Source of the DNA: JALZAH01 sp051000755
Lineage (GTDB): Bacteria > Actinomycetota > Acidimicrobiia > Acidimicrobiales > Palsa-688
Assembly: GCA_051000755.1 (NCBI GenBank)
Contig: JBPCNZ010000054.1
Span: 1 to 27,074, forward strand
Reading direction: 5' to 3'
Length of the DNA: 27,074 bases
In this document: positions 18,141-24,287 of the stretch, one piece after another
How the letters are laid out: each line of letters starts with the position of its first letter
How positions within the stretch are numbered: position 1 is the stretch's first letter
The notes under the pieces: model-generated
Databases searched by the model: none
Told to the model about the DNA's origin: nothing
The model's input: the letters and a program-made list of their open reading frames with translations, nothing else
Made by a program: the position numbers and the translations under genes

Positions 18141-18914
18141 ATGCGGATCGCCAGCTGGAATGTCAACTCCCTGAAGGTCCGCCTCGGGCGCGTCGAGGAG
18201 TGGTTGGCCTACGCCCAACCGGACGTGCTCTGCCTTCAGGAGACGAAGCTGGCGGACGCCGCCTTTCCCCACCTGGCCTTCGCCGCCCTCGGTTATGAGA
18301 CGGCCCATCACGGCGACGGCCGGTGGAACGGTGTGGCCATCATCTCCCGGGTCGGACTCGACGATGTCGTCTCTGGGTTCGCCCCCGGCCTCGAGCCTGA
18401 TCGCGACGCCCGGCTGATCACGGCCCGCTGCGGCGGGGTCTCCGTCTCCAGCGTCTACGTCCCCAACGGCCGGAGCCTGGACTCGGAGCACTACAGCTAC
18501 AAGCTGGGCTGGTTGCGGGCCCTCCGCGAGCACGTTGACATCACCGGGGGGGACGCCCCTCGAGCGATCTGCGGTGACTTCAACATCGCCCCTGCCGATC
18601 GCGATGTCTGGGATCCCACGGCGTTCGTGGGCTCGACCCACGTCAGCGAGGCAGAGCGGAAGGCTCTGTCCGACCTGGAGGGAGAGGACCTGGTCGACGC
18701 CTTCCGGGCGCTCTACCCCGAGGACGAGCTGTACACCTACTGGGACTACCGCAGCGGCGACTTCCACGAGCACCGGGGGATGCGGATCGACCTCATCATC
18801 GTGTCCAGGACCCTCGCGGGCGGGCTGGAATGGGCGCTGGTAGACCGCAACGCACGTAAGGGCAAGTTGCCCTCCGACCACGCTCCGCTCCTGGTCGATC
18901 TGGCCGGACCCTGA
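18141..18914 (+). CDS. xthA: Exodeoxyribonuclease III / AP endonuclease
   Basis: This 257-aa ExoIII-family enzyme incises 5' to abasic sites and removes 3' blocks in base-excision repair. All the key residues are seen: N7 (SWNVNS), metal ligand E34 (LQETKL), Y106 (VYVPNG), D146 and N148 (GDFNIAP), and the catalytic D246-H247 pair (SDHAPL). Length and N-terminus match the family. The frame is open to 18105, but ATG 18141 gives the conserved MRIASWNVNSLK and lies 9 nt after a TACCAT box. It follows the NYN-S1-tail gene by 28 bp and could be read through from it as well. It ends convergently 23 bp from the orphan 139-aa gene. Confidence 0.95.
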   Translation: MRIASWNVNSLKVRLGRVEEWLAYAQPDVLCLQETKLADAAFPHLAFAALGYETAHHGDGRWNGVAIISRVGLDDVVSGFAPGLEPDRDARLITARCGGVSVSSVYVPNGRSLDSEHYSYKLGWLRALREHVDITGGDAPRAICGDFNIAPADRDVWDPTAFVGSTHVSEAERKALSDLEGEDLVDAFRALYPEDELYTYWDYRSGDFHEHRGMRIDLIIVSRTLAGGLEWALVDRNARKGKLPSDHAPLLVDLAGP

Positions 18915-18919
18915 CCCGC

Positions 18920-18934
18920 CGGGGCGGATCCCCG
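18920..18934. terminator. Short hairpin between convergent xthA and orphan gene
   Basis: CGGGG (18920-18924) and CCCCG (18930-18934) form a perfect 5-bp stem with a 5-nt loop in the 23-bp convergent gap. It may terminate both transcripts. No T-run follows on either strand. Confidence 0.4.
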
Positions 18935-18937
18935 CTT

Positions 18938-19357
18938 CTAGCTCGGGATCGCTACTCGCAAGGGTTGGGTCAGCGCCACCGACACCAACAGGTCGTCCAG
19001 CCCGAGATCCCACGGGATCGGCAGGGCGGCGGAGCCGGACCCGATCATCGGCTTGGGTCGGCGGGGTTCGGATGCGCCAGCGCTGCCGCCGCGTCCCCGG
19101 TAGACGATGAGGCCGGTGAGCGGGTCGGGCACGGCGTCGAGAGCGGCTCGGGCGGCTACCGAGTCCTGGAACGACTCCCAGCGGGCATCGTCGGTGAGTT
19201 TGAACTCGAAGACAACGCCCCAACCGTGGCGGTGCCGGGACCAGTCCTGGGCCCCGTGGGCCAAGGCGGACTCGACCAGGGAGTCCCCGTAGGCGTCAGC
19301 CCACACCGACGCAGACGTCGCGCCGTCAAGAACCTCGATGGAATACCAGCTGCTCAC
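18938..19357 (-). CDS. Uncharacterised 139-aa protein
   Basis: I do not recognise this family. The protein begins MSSWYSIEVLDGATSASVWADAYG. Its centre, HGWGVVFEFKLTDDARWESFQDSVAARAALDAVPD, reads like a small alpha/beta domain, followed by the strand GLIVYRGRGG. The C-terminal third is Pro/Ser-rich and then DLGLDDLLVSVAL. There are no Cys residues, membrane segments or signal peptide, so it is probably cytosolic. The central block, with a W/F-rich strand followed by a helix and a DP turn, could suit a ferredoxin-like ligand-binding or antibiotic-monooxygenase-like fold, but this is only a guess. GTG 19357 is supported by TAGTCT 7 nt upstream. It lies 26 bp downstream of uvrD2 with a palindrome between them. 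Confidence 0.7.
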   Translation of the reverse strand: MSSWYSIEVLDGATSASVWADAYGDSLVESALAHGAQDWSRHRHGWGVVFEFKLTDDARWESFQDSVAARAALDAVPDPLTGLIVYRGRGGSAGASEPRRPKPMIGSGSAALPIPWDLGLDDLLVSVALTQPLRVAIPS

Positions 19358-19364
19358 CTGCCGG

Positions 19365-19384
19365 AGACTAGCTGGCCGCCAGCT
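19365..19384 (-). promoter_or_regulatory. Palindrome fused to the -10 box of the 139-aa gene
   Basis: On the minus strand a 7+1+7 palindrome, AGCTGGC-G-GCCAGCT (19384-19370), ends in the first T of TAGTCT (19370-19365). Seven nt later comes GTG 19357. The palindrome also touches the uvrD2 stop codon, so it may be both the uvrD2 terminator and an operator. Confidence 0.5.
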
Positions 19385-21492
19385 CAGGCGCTCGACGCTC
19401 GCGGAACGACCAACGACAGCAACGTCGGGCCGTAACGGGCGATCTTGACTGGCCCCATGCCGGGGACGTCGGCAAGGCCCTCGAGCGTGGTCGGGGCCAG
19501 CGATGCCAGGGCGGCCAGGGTGCGGTCGTGGAGCAGGACATGGGCCGGGACTCCCGACGCCCGAGCCGCATCCGTCCGCCAGGACCGGAGGGCGGTGACG
19601 ACGTCAGGGTCTGCGGGAACCAGGGTCACGGCGGCATTGGTCCTCCGTCCTGATCGACGACTTCGGCCGGGGAGTGGTGTTGCGCTCCGAAGCACCTGGC
19701 GTTGCTCTTCGAGGCGGGATCGCCAGGCGATTGCATCGAGAGGTGGGGGAGAGGAACGGTCGTCATCGTTGCTCGCTGACGCCAGGCGTCCATCGATCAG
19801 GGCCAGCCACGGCGATGGCTCCCGGGGCGCGGAGTGGGCGGCGAACCGGCGGCGGCGGGCCCAGGACGGGTGCAGGGTCGAACGGGCCCGCGTGATCGCC
19901 ACGTACAACAGGCGACGTTCCTCGTCGACAGCCTCGGGGGTGGAGGCATGGCCAATGGGGACGAGTCCCCTCTCGAGACCACAGACCCACACCGACGACC
20001 ACTCGAGACCCTTGGCCCGGTGGAAGCTGCACACGGTGACCCCGTCCGAGCCGGTCGCACCGTCGCGGTCGCGCGCCAGGGTGGCCAGCAGCCAGTCGGC
20101 CAGGCCGGCACCTCGGGCCGCCACCTCCACCTGCTCGTACTGGCGGGCCAGTTCGACCAGGCACTCGAGGACGTCGCGATCTCCTTGTCTGCCGACCGTG
20201 GAGGCGGCTTCCGCCAGGTCAGCGGCGGCCATTCGGGCCGGTCGGGAAGGCTGGCGGCGGAGCGAGTCGAGAGTGGCAACGGTCACCGGGTGAGTCAACA
20301 GGTCTGCGGAGCCCGGCGCCCGGTAGGGCACCCCGGCGCCGTCCAAGGCGACAGCCAGGATCCGGACCTGGGCGTTGGTCCGGGCCAGGACGCCCATCTG
20401 CGACCACGGGACCCCGTCCCGGCGGGCGAGGACGACGGCCCTCGCCACCCCGCAGGCCTCGTCCTCGTCGGTGGCATAGCCGATGACCGTGGGCTCAGGC
20501 CCGTCGGGCCGGGTCGAGCGCAGACCGACGCCCTCGGGTCCCAGCACCGACGCCGCGGCGTGGACGATCTGGGGGCTGCAGCGGTGATTGTCGTCGAGGC
20601 GGATCACCTCGGCGTGAGGCCAGTAGCGGGTGAACTCCACCAGGCGGCGCGAGTCGGCGCCGTTCCAGCCGTAGATGGCCTGGTTGGCGTCGCCGACGAC
20701 GCACAGGTCGTGGCTCGGGCCCAGCCATGCATCCAGGAGGCGGTGCTGAGCGGGGTTGAGATCCTGGAACTCGTCGACGAAGACGTGGCGCCACCGCCAT
20801 CGCTGGGCCGTGGCGAAGGCGGTGTCGGACTCGATGGCCCTCGCCGCGCCCGCCAGCACATCATCGAAGTCGATGAGGCCCCGGCTCCGCTTCTCCGATT
20901 GGTAGCGGCGGAACAACGCCGCCAGCTCCCCGGCCGGTATCGGCACCCGCCTGCCCGACGAGGCGATGGCGTCCTCGAGGTGGTCGGGATCGACGAGGCG
21001 GGCCTGGGCCCACTCGATGGGCCCGGCCACCTCGGCGAGGGGCACACCTGCGAGGGCAGGGCGGGCGGAGACGAGCGGAGCCAGGATCCGGGCCTTACGC
21101 TCGAGCAAGGCGGGAGCACGTAGGCCACAGTCGGCCCAGTACTGGCGAAGGACGGCTATGGCGACTGCATGAAAGGTGCCGGTCACCACCCGGTCACGGA
21201 GACCGAGGACGGCCAGGCGATGGCCGAGCTCGCCGGCCGCCTTCCGGGTGAAGGTCAGGGCGAGGACATGGCCGGGATCGGCCGTGCCGGTGGTCAGGCG
21301 GTAGGCGATCCGCCTGGTCAGGACCCGCGTCTTGCCCGAACCGGCGCCGGCCAGGACGCACAACGGGTTGGTCTCGGTGGTCACCGCTCGCATCTGGGCC
21401 GGGCTCAGGTCGTCGAGCACCGAGAGAGTCCGATCGTCGTCTGGTTGCGGTCGGGGGAGCACGCCTCTGACCCTGGTGGAAAGCTCGCGCAC
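19384..21492 (-). CDS. uvrD2: UvrD2-type superfamily I DNA helicase with HRDC domain
   Basis: This 702-aa SF1A 3'-5' helicase has Q-motif LSPAQMRAV, Walker A AGAGSGKT at 48-55, Walker B FVDEFQD, motif III GDANQAIYGWNGAD, motif V VCSFHRAKGLEW and motif VI LLYVAITRAR. An HRDC domain occupies roughly 634-697 (VPAHVLLHDRTLAALA, DVPGMGPVKIARYG). Domain order and size match mycobacterial UvrD2 (about 700 aa), an essential repair/replication helicase. Unlike UvrD2, no Cys occurs between motif VI and the HRDC, so the tetracysteine motif is absent. The frame is open to 21588, but GTG 21492 lies 7 nt after TAGGGT and is preferred. It is divergent from the PH-domain gene over a 244-bp gap and is followed by the 139-aa gene. 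Confidence 0.9.
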   Translation of the reverse strand: MRELSTRVRGVLPRPQPDDDRTLSVLDDLSPAQMRAVTTETNPLCVLAGAGSGKTRVLTRRIAYRLTTGTADPGHVLALTFTRKAAGELGHRLAVLGLRDRVVTGTFHAVAIAVLRQYWADCGLRAPALLERKARILAPLVSARPALAGVPLAEVAGPIEWAQARLVDPDHLEDAIASSGRRVPIPAGELAALFRRYQSEKRSRGLIDFDDVLAGAARAIESDTAFATAQRWRWRHVFVDEFQDLNPAQHRLLDAWLGPSHDLCVVGDANQAIYGWNGADSRRLVEFTRYWPHAEVIRLDDNHRCSPQIVHAAASVLGPEGVGLRSTRPDGPEPTVIGYATDEDEACGVARAVVLARRDGVPWSQMGVLARTNAQVRILAVALDGAGVPYRAPGSADLLTHPVTVATLDSLRRQPSRPARMAAADLAEAASTVGRQGDRDVLECLVELARQYEQVEVAARGAGLADWLLATLARDRDGATGSDGVTVCSFHRAKGLEWSSVWVCGLERGLVPIGHASTPEAVDEERRLLYVAITRARSTLHPSWARRRRFAAHSAPREPSPWLALIDGRLASASNDDDRSSPPPLDAIAWRSRLEEQRQVLRSATPLPGRSRRSGRRTNAAVTLVPADPDVVTALRSWRTDAARASGVPAHVLLHDRTLAALASLAPTTLEGLADVPGMGPVKIARYGPTLLSLVVPRASSA

Positions 21493-21499
21493 CTGATCG

Positions 21500-21505
21500 A
21501 CCCTA
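21500..21505 (-). promoter_or_regulatory. Leaderless-type -10 box of uvrD2
   Basis: On the minus strand TAGGGT is followed by 7 nt and then GTG at 21492. It decides the start against longer readings of the frame. Confidence 0.5.
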
Positions 21506-21534
21506 CGGAGAGGGTGTGACGCGCTGGTGGATCC

Positions 21535-21576
21535 CCTGCGACGGCGGAACAGGCGACGCCCTCCGTACGTCGCAGG
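21535..21576. other. Composite hairpin in the uvrD2/PH intergenic region
   Basis: CCTGCGACG (21535-21543) pairs perfectly with CGTCGCAGG (21568-21576). Inside, CGGA (21545-21548) pairs with TCCG (21562-21565), and GGC (21552-21554) with GCC (21558-21560), giving 16 base pairs with small bulges. It lies between two divergent promoters and outside any gene. It could be a small RNA, a structured leader or a protein-binding site; strand and function are unknown. Confidence 0.45.
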
Positions 21577-21578
21577 CA

Positions 21579-21636
21579 CCGGTTGCACGCCGGCGGGCGA
21601 TCCCCCCGAACTGCCTCGGCCGGGCGCAGCAACCGG
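21579..21636. other. Candidate branched RNA/DNA structure in the same gap
   Basis: CCGGTTGC (21579-21586) pairs perfectly with GCAACCGG (21629-21636). CGCC (21588-21591) pairs with GGCG (21623-21626). Two small hairpins lie inside: GGG-CGAT-CCC (21595-21604) and CCGA/TCGG (21606-21609/21616-21619). The fold is a three-way-junction shape. No known riboswitch or sRNA family is recognised. Confidence 0.35.
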
Positions 21637-21701
21637 AACCTTGCGAGGCCCTGAGTGTGCCCCGCGTCACGGCCGACGTCAAGGGCGACGCAGGCGAACG
21701 T

Positions 21702-21727
21702 TGCCGGCTGCGGCCCGGCAGTAGCGT
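21702..21727 (+). promoter_or_regulatory. Inverted repeat plus -10 box of the PH-domain gene
   Basis: TGCCGG (21702-21707) and CCGGCA (21715-21720) flank 7 nt and stop one base before TAGCGT (21722-21727). ATG 21737 follows after 9 nt. The repeat sits in the -35 region, where a regulator could bind. Confidence 0.5.
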
Positions 21728-21736
21728 GAGCGGACC

Positions 21737-22216
21737 ATGGCTGCGCGCACCTGGCTCAACCCGGGCGAGGAGATCATGGTGGACGTGCGCCCTCACTGGA
21801 CGTTCCTCGGACGGCCTCTCGTGGCCGCCGTGGTCATCCTGGCCGGCGCCATCGCCGCCGTCGCCGGGAAGGCGCCCGGGGCGCTCGACGGTGTCCTGGC
21901 CGTCCTGCTGGTTCTGAGCCTGCTGTGGCTGGTGGCCCGGTGGGCCCGGTGGGCCACCACCGCGCTGATCCTCACCAACGAACGGCTGGTCCAACGCCAC
22001 GGCGTCCTCAGCCGGCGGGTGCGAGAGCTCCCGTTGAGCCAGATCGGCGAGGTGGAATGCCGCCGGCGAGTCCGGGATCGGCTGCTCGGCAGCGGGGACA
22101 TGATGGTGACCTCTGTCTCCCAGGGTCGCGAGGTGTTCGAGCATCTCCCCCGGCCCAACGGGATCGTCAGGGAGCTGCACCGCCAGATCGATCGGTCCGG
22201 GCGCCCACGGTGGTAG
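21737..22216 (+). CDS. PH-domain (bPH2/DUF304-type) membrane protein
   Basis: This 159-aa protein has a short cytosolic start (MAARTWLNPGEEIMVDVRPH). Two adjacent hydrophobic segments follow at about 24-43 and 49-67 (LVAAVVILAGAIAAVAG; LDGVLAVLLVLSLLWLVA). A bacterial PH domain then occupies about 73-145: TTALILTNERLVQRHGVLSRRVRELPLSQIGEVEC, then LLGSGDMMVTSV. The TNERL/G-x-L-S-R pattern is characteristic. Such proteins sit in the cytoplasmic membrane; their roles are mostly unknown. The start is backed by TAGCGT 9 nt upstream. The 3' end overlaps the BtuF-like gene by 7 bp, so the two are translated from one message. Confidence 0.85.
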   Translation: MAARTWLNPGEEIMVDVRPHWTFLGRPLVAAVVILAGAIAAVAGKAPGALDGVLAVLLVLSLLWLVARWARWATTALILTNERLVQRHGVLSRRVRELPLSQIGEVECRRRVRDRLLGSGDMMVTSVSQGREVFEHLPRPNGIVRELHRQIDRSGRPRW

Positions 22217-22944
22217 CCCGGGTTGTCAGCCTGGTTCCCTCGGTGACCGAAACCCTCCTGGCCTGGGGTATCCAACCGGTGGCGGTGACCCGGTTCTGCG
22301 AAGAACCGGGCCTGCAGGCCGTCGGTGGCACCAAGAACCCCGACATCGAGGCCATCGTCGATCTCGCCCCCGACCTGGTGGTCATGGACAAGGAGGAGAA
22401 CAACCTCGCCGACGCCGAGACGCTCGCCGCCCGCGGGATCGCCCTGCATGTGACCCACGTCCAATCCGTCGGGGATGTGGCTCCCATGCTCGCCGACCTG
22501 GCCTCAGCCGTTGGGGTGGCAGCCGTTGGAGCGACAGCCATTGGGGTGGCGGTGAACGACAGCAGCCCGGCCAGACCCGCCGTCTCGGGTCCTCGCCCAA
22601 CCGTCTGGGTGCCCATCTGGCGCCGTCCGTGGATGTCGATCAACGCCTCGACCTACGGCTCGTCGGTCCTTGGGGCCGCGGGTCTCGACAACGTGATGGC
22701 CAACGCCGGGACCACCTACCCGGTGACCACCTTGGAGGAGGCGGCCGCCGCGGGCCCCGATGTGGTGCTGGCTCCCTCTGAGCCGTATTCCTTCGCCGAA
22801 AAGCACCGCATCGAGCTCGAGGCCGTCGCTCCGGTGATCTTCGTGGACGGCAAGGACCTGTTCTGGTGGGGGGACCGGACCACGGGTGCCGTGCGGCGCC
22901 TGGAACAGCTCGCCCGCGATCTCCGAAACCTCACCGCCCTCTAG
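22210..22944 (+). CDS. BtuF-like helical-backbone metal receptor, no signal peptide
   Basis: This 244-aa protein of the periplasmic-binding type III (TroA/BtuF, Peripla_BP_2) fold begins MVARVVSLVPSVTETLLAWG, the first strand of the fold. IEAIVDLAPDLVVMDKEEN, VWVPIWRRPWMSINASTYG and GPDVVLAPSEPYSF follow. Relatives bind cobalamin or Fe-siderophores. Unlike ABC-importer receptors, it has no signal peptide or lipobox, and no permease or ATPase gene is nearby, so a cytosolic role in corrinoid or metal handling is possible. GTG 22210 is the only suitable start before the conserved strand and overlaps the PH gene by 7 bp. Residues 100-114 derive from a 15-bp triplication in a Gly/Ala/Val stretch. 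Confidence 0.8.
   Translation: MVARVVSLVPSVTETLLAWGIQPVAVTRFCEEPGLQAVGGTKNPDIEAIVDLAPDLVVMDKEENNLADAETLAARGIALHVTHVQSVGDVAPMLADLASAVGVAAVGATAIGVAVNDSSPARPAVSGPRPTVWVPIWRRPWMSINASTYGSSVLGAAGLDNVMANAGTTYPVTTLEEAAAAGPDVVLAPSEPYSFAEKHRIELEAVAPVIFVDGKDLFWWGDRTTGAVRRLEQLARDLRNLTAL
22507..22551 (+). repeat. 15-bp unit in three tandem copies inside the BtuF-like gene
   Basis: Three consecutive 15-bp units, starting with GCCGTTGG, GCCGTTGG and GCCATTGG, encode AVGVA, AVGAT and AIGVA. The copies differ at a few positions. The insert lies in the inter-lobe helix region, and the unit length preserves frame. Confidence 0.75.
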
Positions 22945-22976
22945 CCATCGGCATCGAGTCTCAGGGGACGAGGGCG
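22935..22976. terminator. Inverted repeat across the convergent BtuF-like/PIG-V junction
   Basis: CGCCCTC (22935-22941) and GAGGGCG (22970-22976) form a perfect 7-bp repeat enclosing both stop codons. The intergenic gap is only 16 bp. It is a possible shared terminator, although the 28-nt loop is long. Confidence 0.35.
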
Positions 22977-24151
22977 ATGGTGGCCACGGTGACGAGGAGC
23001 AGCATGCTCATCAGGCCGGCGAAAAAGGCCGTGACCAGGGCGTGGGCGCTGCCCCTCAAGCGGTAGCCGAGCACCATGATGAGCGGGAAGGCCGTGAGGA
23101 TGAACCGGGGCCGCAGACCGAGCGTCCTGGACATGAGTGACATGGCCAGGATCACCGCGGTGAACACGAGCAGCACTGATGGCACCTGCCGCAGCGAAGC
23201 GGGGACGCTGGGGCGCATCAGGACGACCAGGACGACAACGATGATGCCCACGCCCAAAGTTCCGATCAACGGCACGTAGAGGTTGGGATAGAGCAGCGGA
23301 TGACGGAGATCGTCGACGATCAGGTGGCCGAGGGCCAACGGATCGACCTTCTCACTCCATCCGCCCTGCTCGGTGCGGAACCAGGCCATGAGCGACCCCG
23401 TTGTCGCCCAGAGGTAGCCAAACCACACGACGATGCCGGCCGGAGCCAGGATTGGGGCGATCAGGGACCGCCAGGCCCGCCGGTCGCGGATGGCCCGGTA
23501 CGCCTCCCAGGCGCAGCATGCGATCAGGGCCACGCCGTTGGGCCGGGTGGCTGTGGCCAGCGCCGCGGTCAGTCCCGCCAGCTCCCAGTGGCCTTTGCGG
23601 AGGGCGTAGATGCAGATGGCGGCGAAGGTGATGAGCAGCGGTTCGGAGTAGATGAGGGAGAAGATGAGAGCGCCGGGGAAGAAGCACAGGAGCAGGGTGG
23701 CCCGGTCGGCCACCTTGTCGTCCCAGATGTCACGGGTCAGCACCCAGAAGGCGACGACCATGGTCACCTCGCTCAGCAACGCGGCGCCGTCGCCGGCGTG
23801 CACCCAGCTGAGCGGCACCACCGCGTGAACGGCTCGGATCAGGACCGGGAAGGTCGGGAAGAAGGCGAGGGTGCTCTGGGCTACGTGCCCACCCGTGGTG
23901 GGCACGGCATGGGGCCAACCGAACTGGGCGGCCTTGAGGTACCAGCTTCCGTCCCAGTCGGCAGGAAGCAGCTGCACCGAGTGCACGACGTTCTTGGCCA
24001 ATCCCAGAACCATGAGCATGAGCAGGCGGGCGGCCACGAGGATGCCGACCGGACGGAGCACCCACCAGACGCGATGACCGCGGGGCCGGTGAGCAAGGCT
24101 GGTGCCGACCGATGGGCGCTCGACCGCGGATACTCGCTCGGTTGTCGCCAT
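22961..24151 (-). CDS. PIG-V-like integral membrane mannosyltransferase
   Basis: This 396-aa polytopic protein has about ten hydrophobic segments. The first is at about 33-51, after a basic cytosolic start. The following loop carries ADWDGSWYLKAAQFGW (64-79), then STLAFFPTFPVLIRAV and LIYSEPLLITFAAICIYALR, and later TRPNGVALI. The WDGxxY, AFFPxxP and SEP/SES blocks recall the PIG-V/GT-C mannosyltransferases, which use polyprenyl-phosphate sugars on the outer face of the membrane. The loop Asp would be catalytic. ATG 24151 follows an AGGGAG Shine-Dalgarno with 10-nt spacing; the 36 codons upstream are not part of the gene. It is divergent from another GT-C-like gene, so the pair probably serves envelope glycan or glycolipid synthesis. 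Confidence 0.82.
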   Translation of the reverse strand: MATTERVSAVERPSVGTSLAHRPRGHRVWWVLRPVGILVAARLLMLMVLGLAKNVVHSVQLLPADWDGSWYLKAAQFGWPHAVPTTGGHVAQSTLAFFPTFPVLIRAVHAVVPLSWVHAGDGAALLSEVTMVVAFWVLTRDIWDDKVADRATLLLCFFPGALIFSLIYSEPLLITFAAICIYALRKGHWELAGLTAALATATRPNGVALIACCAWEAYRAIRDRRAWRSLIAPILAPAGIVVWFGYLWATTGSLMAWFRTEQGGWSEKVDPLALGHLIVDDLRHPLLYPNLYVPLIGTLGVGIIVVVLVVLMRPSVPASLRQVPSVLLVFTAVILAMSLMSRTLGLRPRFILTAFPLIMVLGYRLRGSAHALVTAFFAGLMSMLLLVTVATIALVP

Positions 24152-24160
24152 CAGATCGTC

Positions 24161-24166
24161 ACTCCC
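24161..24166 (-). promoter_or_regulatory. Shine-Dalgarno that decides the PIG-V-like start
   Basis: On the minus strand (24166-24162 and neighbours) AGGGAG precedes ATG 24151 by about 10 nt. The transcript therefore has a leader, unlike most genes here. TACGTT (24224-24219, minus) is a possible but weak -10 box. Confidence 0.45.
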
Positions 24167-24275
24167 TGGCTTCGGTCCCGTGGCCAGCCGCGGCGTTGCC
24201 CGCGAGCCGGTGGGACAGAACGTACCAGCGGCAACCGGTGCCCTACCCCCACCCGGCACCCGCGCCCTCCTCGTT

Positions 24276-24281
24276 TACCAT
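24276..24281 (+). promoter_or_regulatory. Leaderless-type -10 box of the GT-C-like gene
   Basis: TACCAT is followed by 6 nt and then GTG at 24288. Upstream, GGTGCC (24237-24242) and GGCACC (24255-24260) form a 6-bp inverted repeat in the -35 region. Confidence 0.5.
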
Positions 24282-24287
24282 GACCGT

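Noticed and set aside
17226..19223. A 665-codon minus-strand frame with WLRPT repeats
   Set aside because: The repeats are the reverse complement of the Lys/Ala tail array and run on across xthA. The frame has no domain of its own.
21602..21607. Run of six C residues recalling the actinobacterial 6C small RNA
   Set aside because: 6C RNAs have two hairpins, each with a C-rich loop. Only one such run is present and its surroundings do not match what I recall of the motif.
24152..24259. N-terminal extension of the PIG-V-like protein
   Set aside because: The 36 extra residues are Pro/Gly/Arg-rich and non-conserved in character. A Shine-Dalgarno sequence supports ATG 24151, and the extension would run into the divergent promoter.
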